The notes beneath the pieces are model-generated. The model was not told where the DNA came from. It did no database searches and was given only the letters and a program-made list of their open reading frames with translations. The position numbers were made by a program, and so were the translations under genes. Source: JBMOLK01 sp049325575 (GTDB taxonomy: Bacteria; Bacillota; Clostridia; Acetivibrionales; Acetivibrionaceae). Taken from it: a DNA stretch of 42,952 nucleotides. Shown here piece by piece: positions 8,217 to 16,573 of this stretch (positions are counted from its first letter, which is position 1; every line of letters begins with the position of its first letter). Location: NCBI GenBank assembly GCA_049325575.1, contig JBMOLK010000280.1, positions 1 to 42,952 of the forward strand. The letters are read 5' to 3'.

Positions 8217-9260
8217 TTACCCTTTAAACCCGCCTATCAATTTCTGGTCACTGTCAAACTCTTTTAACAAGGCCTTTACAAGCTTTTGGCAGCTTTCAAA
8301 ATCCTTCTTGCTCATAACCGACACAGGCGAATGAATATATCTGCAAGGAACGGATATTGAAGCCACAACTACGCCTTCCTTTGTCAGTTGAATTCTTCCG
8401 GCATCATTTCCCCCTGTAGTTGTTTGTTTGTATTGAACAGGTATATTATTGTTTTTTGCTGTATTATAAATATATTCTACAAGCTTTTTATTAGAGTAGG
8501 AGGTTCTATCCATTATTGTCAGGGCAGCCCCTTCTCCCAACACAGTAGAATATTCATACTTCTCAACTCCAGGAACATCAGAACAGGTTGTTCCCTCTAC
8601 AACAACAGCAAGGTCGGGACTAATACTAAAAGCTGCCACCTCAGCCCCCCTAAGGCCAACCTCCTCCTGAACGGTAAAACAGGCATACAAATCAAATGCA
8701 TAGCTTTCCTTTAATGCATCAAGCAATATGGCACATCCTACACGGTCATCCAGGGCTTTTGCTTTTACCATATCATTGCCAAGCTCGGTATATAGACTGT
8801 GGAATGCTATGTGTTCACCGATTGGGGCCAGCTTTTCCGCCTCATCTTTTTTCTCTGCTCCTATATCTACATACATTTTCCTAAGCTTAATATTACTGCC
8901 CCTCTCTTCAATCTCCTGAAGATGAATGGGTTTGGAGCCTATAACCCCCGGTATTTTCTTCTCCCCTACCAATACTCTCTTACCCAAAAGTATTCTGTCG
9001 TCAATACCGCCAACTGTGGCAAATTTGAGAACCCCGCCTTCTCCGTATCCTGTCACCATAAAGCCTACCTCATCCATATGGGCAGACAGCATTACCTTAT
9101 ATTGAGAAGATTTTCCCTTCTTAAAACAGATCAGGTTTCCCATTGTATCTACTCTAATCTCATCGGCATATTTTTCTGCTTCTTTTTTTATAAAAGCTCT
9201 TACTTCATTTTCATTACCCGATACACCGTTTAACTCCGTCAACTCTTTTAGTAGCACCAT
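8217..9260 (-). CDS. M42 family metalloaminopeptidase, paralogue 2
   Basis: 347 residues with AHMDEVG, ALDDRVG, QEEVGLRGA, VVEGTTCSDVPG and RYIHSP. The position that is Asp in paralogue 1 (VDVTLTGD) is Glu here (VEGTTCSD), a known variant in the M42 family that keeps a carboxylate ligand. Its first 13 bases overlap the end of paralogue 3, and GGAGG within that gene provides the Shine-Dalgarno, so the two are translationally coupled. An alternative GTG start one codon later has better spacing. Likely role: cytosolic peptide trimming, perhaps with a specificity different from the flanking copies. Confidence 0.9.
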   Translation of the reverse strand: MVLLKELTELNGVSGNENEVRAFIKKEAEKYADEIRVDTMGNLICFKKGKSSQYKVMLSAHMDEVGFMVTGYGEGGVLKFATVGGIDDRILLGKRVLVGEKKIPGVIGSKPIHLQEIEERGSNIKLRKMYVDIGAEKKDEAEKLAPIGEHIAFHSLYTELGNDMVKAKALDDRVGCAILLDALKESYAFDLYACFTVQEEVGLRGAEVAAFSISPDLAVVVEGTTCSDVPGVEKYEYSTVLGEGAALTIMDRTSYSNKKLVEYIYNTAKNNNIPVQYKQTTTGGNDAGRIQLTKEGVVVASISVPCRYIHSPVSVMSKKDFESCQKLVKALLKEFDSDQKLIGGFKG

Positions 9261-10297
9261 ACATCCTCCATTCCCTTCCCAATCATTGAAATGAACCTTG
9301 AAACCAGCCTTCCGGTATATTTAATATCATTTACATGTATAGTTTCTATAGTGGTATGCATGTATTTTAGCGGTATTGAAACTAAAAGTGTAGGTATACC
9401 CGATCTTGATATCTGAATAGCCCAGGCTTCAGTACCTGTGTTTCCAGGCTCTACATCAATCTGATAAGGAATGTTTTCATCCTTGGCAAGATCAATGATC
9501 TTTTTAGTAAATTTTGTGTGAAGGTTTGGTCCAACAGCAATAGCCGGCCCTTTCCCCAGTGGATAAACCGATTCTTTGGGTGCTTCGGGTATCTCGCCAT
9601 GGCAGGTATCGATTACAATGGCCAGGTCGGGATTAACATTGTATGCAGCAATGTTTGCTCCCCTCAAGCCTACTTCCTCCTGGGTAGTTGCAACAAAATA
9701 CACATCATACTCATGGGTTATCTTAGTAAGGTTTTCCATAATATCAATTAAAGCTGCCACACCCGCCCGGTTGTCAAGAGACTTGGAGCTAAACCTGCTG
9801 TTTTGCAGCACAAATGGCTCCACCTTAAAGGTTATAACATCACCTATAGAAATATAATCTTTTATCTCTTCTGCCGAAAGCCCTGTGTCTATGGACAGCT
9901 CTTCCATCTTAACAGCTTTCCTAACCTCTTCAGGCTTTAATAAATGCGGCGGTTTGGCACCTATAATCCCAATAATATCTTTTTTACCATGTATGATAAC
10001 TTCCTGTGCCAGGAGTATTTTACTATCAATACCGCCAATATTCGAAAACTTTATAAACCCTCTCTCATCAATGCTTTTTACCAGCATACCTATCTCATCA
10101 AGGTGGGCTGTAACCATAATTTTTTTATTAGTGCCGGAACTCCCTTTTTTTATTCCTATAACATTATAAAATTCATCAATTTCTACCTGACTACAGTATT
10201 TTTCAAACAAACCTTTAATATGGTTCGAAAACTTTTCCTCCTGGCCTGAAACACCGGGATATGTACTAACTTCCTTGAGTATACTTATATAGTCCAT
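9248..10297 (-). CDS. M42 family metalloaminopeptidase, paralogue 3
   Basis: 349 residues and the first gene of the operon. It has AHLDEIG, QEEVGLRGA and KYMHTT, but differs more: SLDNRAG replaces LDDRxG (the metal-bridging Asp is kept, the neighbour is Asn), IDTCHGEIP replaces the usual D-x-T-x-GDTP, and GNTGTEA replaces GGSDPGA. The metal ligands therefore look intact while the substrate pocket has diverged. The ATG follows GGGGTGAATAC. Three diverged copies in one operon suggest hetero-oligomers or complementary specificities. Confidence 0.88.
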   Translation of the reverse strand: MDYISILKEVSTYPGVSGQEEKFSNHIKGLFEKYCSQVEIDEFYNVIGIKKGSSGTNKKIMVTAHLDEIGMLVKSIDERGFIKFSNIGGIDSKILLAQEVIIHGKKDIIGIIGAKPPHLLKPEEVRKAVKMEELSIDTGLSAEEIKDYISIGDVITFKVEPFVLQNSRFSSKSLDNRAGVAALIDIMENLTKITHEYDVYFVATTQEEVGLRGANIAAYNVNPDLAIVIDTCHGEIPEAPKESVYPLGKGPAIAVGPNLHTKFTKKIIDLAKDENIPYQIDVEPGNTGTEAWAIQISRSGIPTLLVSIPLKYMHTTIETIHVNDIKYTGRLVSRFISMIGKGMEDVWCY

Positions 10298-10395
10298 GTA
10301 TTCACCCCGTTAACAATTTATGATTTAATCCATACTTTATAAATTATAACAAAATAAATGGGTTTTATTAATAAAAAGTTTTCCAAAAAATACTC

Positions 10396-10424
10396 TTGAC
10401 GAAACTATTTTTTTCTATTATACT
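10396..10424 (+). promoter_or_regulatory. Promoter of the tRNA operon
   Basis: TTGACG, 17 bases, TATACT, 21 bases before the first tRNA. It is the strongest sigmaA match in the region and drives three tRNAs. Confidence 0.85.
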
Positions 10425-10445
10425 ATTCATTGTCGCTTCAAAAGC

Positions 10446-10522
10446 GGGCCTTTAGCTCAGTTGGTTAGAGCAACCGGCTCATAACCGGTTGGTCCGGGGT
10501 TCGAGTCCCTGAAGGCCCACCA
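10446..10522 (+). tRNA. tRNA with anticodon CAU (probably Ile2, else elongator Met)
   Basis: Acceptor GGGCCTT/AAGGCCC, anticodon stem ACCGG/CCGGT with loop CTCATAA, and an encoded CCA. The body (CCTTTAGCTCAGTTGGTTAG) resembles Gram-positive tRNA-Ile2, whose CAU is converted to lysidine-AU, more than the elongator Met form I know. The modification state cannot be read from DNA. Confidence 0.9.
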
Positions 10523-10543
10523 AAATTACATAGTATTTTATAT

Positions 10544-10619
<76 letters not shown>

Positions 10620-10627
10620 TAAATTAT

Positions 10628-10712
10628 GGAGGGGTTCCCGAGTGGCCAAAGGGGGCAGACTGTAAATCTGTTGTCTCTGACTTCGATGGTTCGAATCCAT
10701 CTCCCTCCACCA
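10628..10712 (+). tRNA. tRNA-Tyr (GUA)
   Basis: 85 bases with a long variable arm, acceptor GGAGGGG/TCCCTCC (one G-U pair), anticodon loop CTGTAAA in stem CAGA/TCTG, encoded CCA. Last gene of the tRNA operon. Confidence 0.95.
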
Positions 10713-10718
10713 AAAAAA

Positions 10719-10747
10719 CCTTGTACAGTTATGTACAGGGTTTTTTG
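10719..10747 (+). terminator. Terminator of the tRNA operon
   Basis: CCTTGTAC pairs with GTACAGGG (with G-U pairs) across six bases and is followed by TTTTTTG, seven bases after tRNA-Tyr. Confidence 0.85.
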
Positions 10748-10802
10748 TTTTTCTTATAACACCGAGTTGGGATCAATAGATTTTTTTTGTTGTAAAGGAT
10801 GG

Positions 10803-11453
10803 TTATATGCCGCTTTTTTCATTGCATCTTTTTTTGAAATATACATATGAATATATTGATAAACCTATTGTCCAGACTATAATAGCTATTAGGGAGACAG
10901 GAATTGCGTAGTAGCTTGGAACAACAAAACCCATTAAACTTATAATTAGTCCTGTTATTACCATACTGTATCCCCCAACTCTATGTGTAACTATCCACGT
11001 CTGCTCATCTTTTAATGTCCAGGGCAATCTCACTCCTGCAACAGTATTTTGCTTTAACTGCGGCATAAAGTTGCCTATAACAATTAACAAGATGCCCATG
11101 CCAATGGAAGACACGCTTCCCATATTTATATTCCAGCCAAAAGCATACATTATAACTGCGTATTGAATGATAAGCAGCAATGCAATAACACCTCTTGATA
11201 TAGCCTTATAAGCATTTATTCTTTTCATAACCCTTTTATCAAGGAAGGACAAAAGGAATAGTATCAAATACATAAATGCAGGAATGAGGGACATGAAAAG
11301 AATATCAACCCGGTTTCCAAACCTGTCTACTTCTCCGGCAGCATTCCAGTGCATAGGAATTTTTTCAGGCAATAAAGTGTATATAAATGCTGTTACAACA
11401 AAATTCAGTAATACGATTATGATACTGATATAATCAAGTCTTTTTATCTTCAT
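10803..11453 (-). CDS. sdpI: SdpI-like / DUF1648 membrane protein
   Basis: About 216 residues with six predicted membrane helices. The N-terminal part is DUF1648 (LPEKIPMHWNAAGEVDRFGN) and the second half matches SdpI (IGNFMPQLKQNTVAGVRLPW, then DEQTWIVTHRVGGY). In B. subtilis SdpI is the immunity and signalling protein against the SDP killing toxin and sequesters the repressor SdpR. The longest frame starts at 11477; the GGAGG within it points to the ATG at 11453 (or 11459), leaving a 20-base overlap with the regulator gene, so the pair is co-translated. No sdpABC toxin genes are in view. Confidence 0.85.
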   Translation of the reverse strand: MKIKRLDYISIIIVLLNFVVTAFIYTLLPEKIPMHWNAAGEVDRFGNRVDILFMSLIPAFMYLILFLLSFLDKRVMKRINAYKAISRGVIALLLIIQYAVIMYAFGWNINMGSVSSIGMGILLIVIGNFMPQLKQNTVAGVRLPWTLKDEQTWIVTHRVGGYSMVITGLIISLMGFVVPSYYAIPVSLIAIIVWTIGLSIYSYVYFKKRCNEKSGI

Positions 11454-11730
11454 GCCCATTTTCCTCCTTTTTTTCACTTTCCATATAACTTAATAACCAT
11501 CCAATAACATCTTGAAAAACAGTAGTGTTAATCGAGTAGATGATATACTGGCCCTTTTTTTCTGATGTAACCAATCCTGCATCTTTTAATGTATCCAAAT
11601 GATGAGAAATAGAGGGTTTAGAAATATCAAACTTTTCAGCAATTTCTCCAGCTGACAAATCTTTGTTTTTTAGTATTGATAATATATCCCGTCTTGTTTT
11701 ATCAGAAAGTGCCTTAAATAATCTATCCAA
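11434..11730 (-). CDS. sdpR: ArsR-family autorepressor, SdpR-like
   Basis: 98 residues of winged helix: FKALSDKTRRDIL, LSAGEIAEKFDISKPSISHH and LVTSEKKGQYIIYSINTT are the ArsR/SdpR signature, with no metal-binding cysteines, as in SdpR. The start codon is TTG at 11730, after GGAGGTG. It is followed by the overlapping sdpI-like gene. In the known system the repressor controls its own operon and is drawn to the membrane by SdpI when toxin is bound; a dyad over the promoter supports autoregulation here. Confidence 0.88.
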   Translation of the reverse strand: MDRLFKALSDKTRRDILSILKNKDLSAGEIAEKFDISKPSISHHLDTLKDAGLVTSEKKGQYIIYSINTTVFQDVIGWLLSYMESEKKEENGHEDKKT

Positions 11731-11750
11731 TACACCACCTCCTATTATAT

Positions 11751-11803
11751 GTAATTAGACGTTTGTATAATTATATAATAGTATAATTACTTATGTAAGT
11801 CAA
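11751..11803 (-). promoter_or_regulatory. sdpRI promoter and dyad operator
   Basis: On the minus strand TTGACT, 17 bases, TATTAT (11775-11803). An inverted repeat with ends GTAATTA and TAATTAC spans 11751-11790, covering the -10 and the start region. The position fits an autorepressor site; the assignment to SdpR is inference. Confidence 0.6.
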
Positions 11804-11862
11804 TATTTTTTTGACAGAAGTTTTACAGTTTTTTAAAATTTAATTACATAAAAATGAAATAT

Positions 11863-11896
11863 AAAAAAGATTAGAACATTGCTCTAATCTTTTTTA
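11863..11896 (-). terminator. Terminator after murD
   Basis: AAAAAGATTAGA pairs perfectly with TCTAATCTTTTT across a 7-base loop, with U-runs on either strand, about 35 bases past the murD stop. Confidence 0.85.
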
Positions 11897-11929
11897 TATG
11901 GTAAGTTTGATGCTCTATTGTCATTATGA

Positions 11930-13324
11930 CTAGATTGAATTTACTATTTCCTTAAATCTTCTGCCTCTTTCTTCAAAGTTCTTAAACATATCAAAACTTG
12001 CACTTGCCGGCGACATGGTTATAATGTCACCGCCAGATGCACTCTTATAAGCCTTATCCACTGCCTCTTCAAGTGAACTGCATCTAAAGACCGGAATATC
12101 CTTGCCTTTTCCCGTTCTCTCTATTTCACCCTTTAGAGCCTTTTCAATCTTGGGCCCTGTCTGGCCGATTAGAACCAAACATTTAACCTTTTGTACAATA
12201 GCTTCTCCCATAACATCGTAAGGTATTTTCTTGTCATACCCTCCTGCAATCAAAATTACTTTTTGTTTAAAAGAATTCAGCCCTGCGATTGTCCTGGTAG
12301 GACTGCTTGCTATAGAATCGTTGTAAAACTTTATGCCGTCAATCTCCCGGACCAATTCAATTCTGTGTTCAACGCCCTTAAAACTTGTTGCAACCTTATT
12401 GATGGTTTCAATATCAACATAGTCTATTACGGCAGCAGCAGCAGCAAGATAATTTTCTATATTATGTACTCCCGGTATCACTATATCTTCTGCTTTAACA
12501 ATTGCCTTCTCATCTTCGTCATTTTTACAGATAAGCTTGTTATCCTTTAGCATGAAGCCCTTATCCAGCTCATTTACCCTGCTAAAGTATACTACACTGC
12601 CTTTAGCCTCATTTATAAAGTCTCTTGTAATATCATTATCATAATTTATGACCAGCTTATCCTTATCCGACTGGTGCATAAATATATTTTTCTTTGCAAA
12701 GATATACTCATCCATGGACTTATGAACATCCAGGTGATTAGGCGAGATATTTGTAACAACTGCTACTTGAGGACTTCTGGTCATAGTATGGAGCTGGAAG
12801 CTGCTTAGCTCCAAAACAACTTTATCTGTCTCCTTCACTTCATCTATCTTACTTAATAGAGGAATACCGATATTCCCACCAAGCCAGCAGTTATATCCCT
12901 GTTCTTTGAGTATGTTATAAATCAGTGTAGTAGTGGTGGTCTTTCCATCGCTTCCCGTGACGGCAAAAATCTGCGCAGAGCACAATTCAAAGAATACTTC
13001 CATCTCTGATGTTATCTCTGCACCCTCATCTTTGGCAGCCAGTATTTCAGGTACATCAAACCTCATTCCCGGTGTCCTAAAGACCATATCAAACCCTTTT
13101 AATCTGCTAAGATAGTCCTCACCCAGACTATATTTTATATTCATTCCTTTAAATTCATCCAGTACCGGCTTTAGTTTCTCTTCATCCGATTTATCAAAGG
13201 CCGTAATATTTACACCCAAATTGTACAGATACTTTATTAATGGAGTATGACTTATACCTATTCCCAGAACTGCAACCTTTTTATTCTTTATTTTAGATTT
13301 AAATTCATGAAGCTTCGCGTTCAA
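11930..13324 (-). CDS. murD: UDP-N-acetylmuramoylalanine--D-glutamate ligase
   Basis: About 464 residues, normal for MurD, the cytosolic ATP-dependent ligase adding D-Glu to UDP-MurNAc-L-Ala. Seen: N-terminal Rossmann part (KVAVLGIGISHTPLIKYLY), ATP loop GSDGKTTTTT, LELSSFQLH, TNISPNHLDVHKSMDEYIFAKK and GVEHRIELV, followed by the C-terminal domain with ILIAGGYDKKIPY. The P-loop reads GSDGKT where most MurD have GTNGKT, a variant found in clostridial copies. The longest frame begins at 13366, but GGGAGG sits seven bases before a TTG at 13324, which is the likely start. It stands alone rather than in a dcw cluster, so a second murD elsewhere is possible. Confidence 0.9.
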   Translation of the reverse strand: MNAKLHEFKSKIKNKKVAVLGIGISHTPLIKYLYNLGVNITAFDKSDEEKLKPVLDEFKGMNIKYSLGEDYLSRLKGFDMVFRTPGMRFDVPEILAAKDEGAEITSEMEVFFELCSAQIFAVTGSDGKTTTTTLIYNILKEQGYNCWLGGNIGIPLLSKIDEVKETDKVVLELSSFQLHTMTRSPQVAVVTNISPNHLDVHKSMDEYIFAKKNIFMHQSDKDKLVINYDNDITRDFINEAKGSVVYFSRVNELDKGFMLKDNKLICKNDEDEKAIVKAEDIVIPGVHNIENYLAAAAAVIDYVDIETINKVATSFKGVEHRIELVREIDGIKFYNDSIASSPTRTIAGLNSFKQKVILIAGGYDKKIPYDVMGEAIVQKVKCLVLIGQTGPKIEKALKGEIERTGKGKDIPVFRCSSLEEAVDKAYKSASGGDIITMSPASASFDMFKNFEERGRRFKEIVNSI

Positions 13325-13408
13325 TCTACTTCCTCCCGTTATTATCTTTAGTATATTATATGGCAAAAAAAAATAAGATTATTATATTTTAACTTATTAT
13401 TACCTAAA

Positions 13409-13951
13409 TTAATATATTTTTCTTCGTCTATTCTGATATTTAAACTGCATTAATGTTTTATCCCATTTACGCTCCCACTTTTCCGACCCGAACAGCTTGG
13501 CAAATTCCACGCACTGTTCAAGAAATACCTCTTCGCTTTTTATTTTATTCCTTACAAGCTTGTCTCTAAGTGACATAAAAGTACCAAACCTGTCATAAAG
13601 AACGATATTATCTCTACATATCATGTACAGGAATGTTCCCACCATTTTATCCTTATATAATATTTCCTCGAATATTTCCGGTGTGTATGCAAGAAGCTTT
13701 ACATTTAAAAACTTCTCCCTTAGGACTTCCAGCTTTAATGTTTCATTAAACAGAATAAATTTATTAAGAGGCGTATCATTACCTACCAGAATCAAGAACT
13801 CGTAATCGCTTTGTGATGTGAAATCACCTCTTGCCCTTGATCCGTATAATACAACACTTGTAATCTCAATCTCCAACTGCTCCGAGCATTGTTCCAACAT
13901 ATCAGTAATACGATTTAGTATCCTATCATTTACAAGGCTTACCCTTCTCAT
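13409..13951 (-). CDS. Nucleotidyltransferase-domain protein
   Basis: 180 residues. The N-terminal half has the pol-beta/MNT signature VVLYGSRARGDFTSQSDYEFLIL: GSRARG is intact, but the second acidic residue of the D-x-D pair is Glu (SDYE). The C-terminal half is helical and basic, with an odd tail of lysines, arginines and tyrosines. Stand-alone proteins of this kind are often the antitoxin-like half of MNT/HEPN pairs, but no HEPN gene is adjacent, so that role is not supported. The ATG follows GGGGAGGG at ideal spacing. Function unknown. Confidence 0.78.
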   Translation of the reverse strand: MRRVSLVNDRILNRITDMLEQCSEQLEIEITSVVLYGSRARGDFTSQSDYEFLILVGNDTPLNKFILFNETLKLEVLREKFLNVKLLAYTPEIFEEILYKDKMVGTFLYMICRDNIVLYDRFGTFMSLRDKLVRNKIKSEEVFLEQCVEFAKLFGSEKWERKWDKTLMQFKYQNRRRKIY

Positions 13952-14217
13952 TAAAAGACCCTCCCCAAAGACATACTTTATCTAAACATTCTCGTCTGTT
14001 TTAATGCAAGCTGTCTTCCTGAAACAATAAGCTATATAATCATTAGCCAAAAGAATTTATTGTAGTGATGTGAAAGCTCCCCTGTGAACTTATTAATTAT
14101 TTAATATCTTTTTGGAACAATTTACTGTAATTTTAATACACAACAATATTATCATATTTTTTTTGTAATGCCTAGAGTTTTTTTTAGAAAAAATAATGTA
14201 ATTATAAAAATTGGTAC

Positions 14218-14246
14218 TTGAAATGTATTAACTTTTCTAGTATAAT
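14218..14246 (+). promoter_or_regulatory. Promoter of tRNA-Leu
   Basis: TTGAAA, 17 bases, TATAAT, ending 19 bases before the tRNA. The rest of the 13952-14265 interval is AT-rich and I see nothing else in it. Confidence 0.82.
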
Positions 14247-14265
14247 ATTTTTTGCGCCAAAAAAT

Positions 14266-14352
14266 GCGAGGGTGGCGGAACTGGCAGACGCGCTAGATTC
14301 AGGTTCTAGTGGCCGCAAGGTTGTGAGGGTTCAAATCCCTTCTCTCGCACCA
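14266..14352 (+). tRNA. tRNA-Leu (CAG)
   Basis: Class II tRNA with acceptor GCGAGGG/CTCTCGC, anticodon stem CTAGA/TCTAG with loop TTCAGGT, a variable arm and encoded CCA. Its last 14 bases are part of a 28-bp direct repeat found again about 2 kb downstream. Confidence 0.95.
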
Positions 14353-14366
14353 GATGAATAAAGGGT
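14339..14366 (+). repeat. 28-bp direct repeat, left copy (tRNA-Leu 3' end; attL-like)
   Basis: CTTCTCTCGCACCAGATGAA and the next eight bases are identical to 16305-16332. The repeat covers the 3' end of tRNA-Leu, CCA and the start of its terminator, the usual crossover region of tRNA-specific integrases. The interval between the copies is about 1.97 kb. Confidence 0.85.
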
Positions 14367-14408
14367 TTGAGAAGATCGGGAGATTTTCTTGAATCCTTTT
14401 TTATTTTT
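14360..14408 (+). terminator. Terminator of tRNA-Leu
   Basis: AAAGGGTTTGAGAA pairs with TTCTTGAATCCTTT (with G-U pairs) across 12 bases and is followed by a U-run. Only its first few bases are included in the 28-bp repeat. Confidence 0.7.
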
Positions 14409-14587
14409 CTAACAAAACTTCTGACAAGGTCAGTTTTCCAATAGACTTTTACATAATCTTACACATATATAGGACTACTCTTTTGATAAGTACACAATTA
14501 GTTACTTAATACCTAAATATTTTCAGCAATATAGGATGAATTTTGGTATAATTATTTTATTACGTTATATGGAGTATGGATACAATT

Positions 14588-14832
14588 ATGATATTTGAAA
14601 CAAATTATTCTAAAGAACAAATTTTTTCAATTTTAAGTACATATACAAAACCTTATAGTTTTTCATATTCCACGTCGAGTAATATATTAATATCATATTT
14701 TTTGCAGTTTTAGTATGGACACTATTTTGTTTTGCTATATACCCTATAAGTAATAAACTACTATTTTACAAGCAGCAAAAATCAGTAATCGATTTTTTAG
14801 AAACACATTTGAAAGCTGAAAGGAAAACTTAA
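14588..14832 (+). pseudogene. Frameshifted small membrane-protein gene
   Basis: Reading from the ATG at 14588 gives about 41 residues (MIFETNYSKEQIFSILSTYT...) to a stop. The +1 frame continues without a stop as FAVLVWTLFCFAIYPISNKL and ends at the TAA at 14830-14832. The two frames join at a run of six T (14698-14703); seven T would give one 81-residue protein with a single membrane helix. So this is a one-base deletion, a slippage site or a sequencing error. No family recognised. It precedes the 443-aa membrane protein by 52 bases and may have formed an operon with it. The stretch 14409-14587 shows no gene. Confidence 0.45.
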
Positions 14833-14884
14833 TAGAGGAAATTTAAATTCTATTTCAAAAAGATTTTGTACTGGGGGAAAATTA

Positions 14885-16216
14885 ATGAGGATAAATCTGT
14901 TTATAGCTTTTATTCTAAGTACCTTTTTATGTTATACATTTATAAATATCACATCGTTTATTAATGAAAAACCTTATTGGCTATATGTTTTTCCGGCTCT
15001 ATTTCTTCTCTTGTTCGTTGTTTACAAAAAAGTTCGCTTTCTTAAAAAAACTGCTATAAAAGTATTTATTGGGTTATCGACATCAGTTGTTTACCTTGCT
15101 CTAGCTTTTTTTCTGTTAACATGTGTAATTGCTTTTCCACCCGAAGGAAAGTTTGAAGAAAAGATCAAGCCTATAATAGTATCAGATCATGAAATTAATA
15201 TGGGAAATCAGCTTTGCATGATGCTAGAAGACTTTGACAAAAAACTTGGTCCCGATGATAAAAATGTGATTAATGCAGCAAATGATAACAGTAAGTTCGA
15301 TGAATCCAAGGTTATTGAACTATTAAATAAAACCGGTGAAGACAGACGTAAAATAGCTGAGTTTATAAAGTCAAACAGTATTGCCAATCCTTACGGCACC
15401 TATACGGATCAGGAGATATCTTCTGGTGAATTAGGCAGCAACAGGAACAGGCTTCAGTTGTTGTTTTCGCTATTCAAAATGGAATTACTTGAGGTTCGAA
15501 TTCTTCAGGCAGAAGGTAAATATACCGATGCATCAGAAAAGTTTGTTTCATTGTGGGATAAACTTTCATACTTTTGCAAAATTAAGAACTCAAACCTGAC
15601 TGATTCCCTGACCTTTATGGCAATTGCCCGTAATCTAGGCAAATATTATTATGATAACCAAAGCATGTTTTTAAGCGGGGATTTATCGAAGGTTGCAAGC
15701 ATGAGAGAAAGTTTTATGAATTCTTTGGATCAGTCATTTGAAAGCGCCTTATCAAATGAGTATATTTTTCGTAAAAAATTATCTGAAAACTATAAGAACG
15801 CCTGGCCTTTTATGGATAAGAACAGGTACTTAAGAAAATTAGATGCATTTTATTACGCATTGATTGAAAGGATTAAACGGCCATATGATAGCTCAATTAC
15901 ATATGAAGAACCTATTGATACGCAAAATCTCAAAATACCTCTTTATCTTACAAAAAATCCGGTAGGTGAGGTTTTATATTCAATAACCTACGGTATGTTC
16001 GCAGGAGTGGCGTCAATTACAGCACAGAGAAAAAATGAACTGGCAGTCTATTTCTACGCCATGAGTTATGCAAATAATACAAAAGACGTCCCTATAGACT
16101 ACTTTACCGGAGAAAAGGTTAAGACTGTGGATTTCCCTGATCATATAGAAGTTGAAGTAAAAACAAATAGAAATTCCGGCACAAAGAAGTTTATAATAAA
16201 TAAAAAAACTCGTTAA
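14885..16216 (+). CDS. Hypothetical membrane-anchored protein (443 aa)
   Basis: The ATG follows GGGGGAAAATTA. The first 95 residues contain three hydrophobic helices (about 5-25, 33-48 and 60-88); the remaining 350 are hydrophilic, helical and probably outside the membrane. That part holds KLGPDDKNVINAANDNSK, a TPR-like stretch (LEVRILQAEGKYTDASEKFV) and a beta-rich C-terminus (IEVEVKTNRNSGTKKFIINK). I recognise no family. It is the main cargo between the two 28-bp copies of the tRNA-Leu end, is more AT-rich than the flanking housekeeping genes, and ends in an imperfect hairpin. Horizontal acquisition is likely; function unknown. Confidence 0.72.
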   Translation: MRINLFIAFILSTFLCYTFINITSFINEKPYWLYVFPALFLLLFVVYKKVRFLKKTAIKVFIGLSTSVVYLALAFFLLTCVIAFPPEGKFEEKIKPIIVSDHEINMGNQLCMMLEDFDKKLGPDDKNVINAANDNSKFDESKVIELLNKTGEDRRKIAEFIKSNSIANPYGTYTDQEISSGELGSNRNRLQLLFSLFKMELLEVRILQAEGKYTDASEKFVSLWDKLSYFCKIKNSNLTDSLTFMAIARNLGKYYYDNQSMFLSGDLSKVASMRESFMNSLDQSFESALSNEYIFRKKLSENYKNAWPFMDKNRYLRKLDAFYYALIERIKRPYDSSITYEEPIDTQNLKIPLYLTKNPVGEVLYSITYGMFAGVASITAQRKNELAVYFYAMSYANNTKDVPIDYFTGEKVKTVDFPDHIEVEVKTNRNSGTKKFIINKKTR

Positions 16217-16218
16217 TA

Positions 16219-16298
16219 GAAACGTAAACTACTTCACATCTCCGTTATGAGTCTTTTCTGACTTCATTAGGTGTTATGTTAAGTATAAAGTGTTGTAA
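16219..16298 (+). repeat. 80-bp imperfect direct repeat, copy A
   Basis: Starts just after the stop of the 443-aa gene and resembles 17110-17190 closely (shared CTTCACAT-TCCGTTATGAG and GTTATGTT-AGTATAAAGTGTT). Its first half can pair with the end of the coding region (ACTCGTTAA with TTATGAGT) as a weak terminator. Confidence 0.7.
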
Positions 16299-16304
16299 AG
16301 CACT

Positions 16305-16332
16305 CTTCTCTCGCACCAGATGAATAAAGGGT
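16305..16332 (+). repeat. 28-bp direct repeat, right copy (attR-like)
   Basis: An exact copy of 14339-14366 without a tRNA body in front of it, lying seven bases after repeat copy A. It marks the right edge of the segment inserted behind tRNA-Leu. No integrase or transposase is present between the copies. Confidence 0.85.
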
Positions 16333-16573
16333 GCCAAAGAAATATTTGGTTCACTTGCCATATACTATTCATATAATTATTTAGACGTAATCTTACAGAA
16401 TGTCAAAATGGGGTTATTTATATTTATAGCCCAGTATTGTATAATGAGTAGATCAATGAAAGTTAAAAACAAAAAAGTATATAAATCTAAAGGGGTTTTA
16501 AATTTAAGTGGATGGACGAAGAATACCAGTCAAAACTATTAGAATATATCGTATTTGATGGGAGGGAAAAATA

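Noticed and set aside
8799..9233. Plus-strand 144-codon frame within the M42 operon
   Set aside because: Antisense to paralogue 2 with no ribosome site; the minus-strand gene has all M42 motifs.
13409..13951. MNT/HEPN toxin-antitoxin pair
   Set aside because: Only the nucleotidyltransferase half is present; no HEPN-type gene lies on either side.
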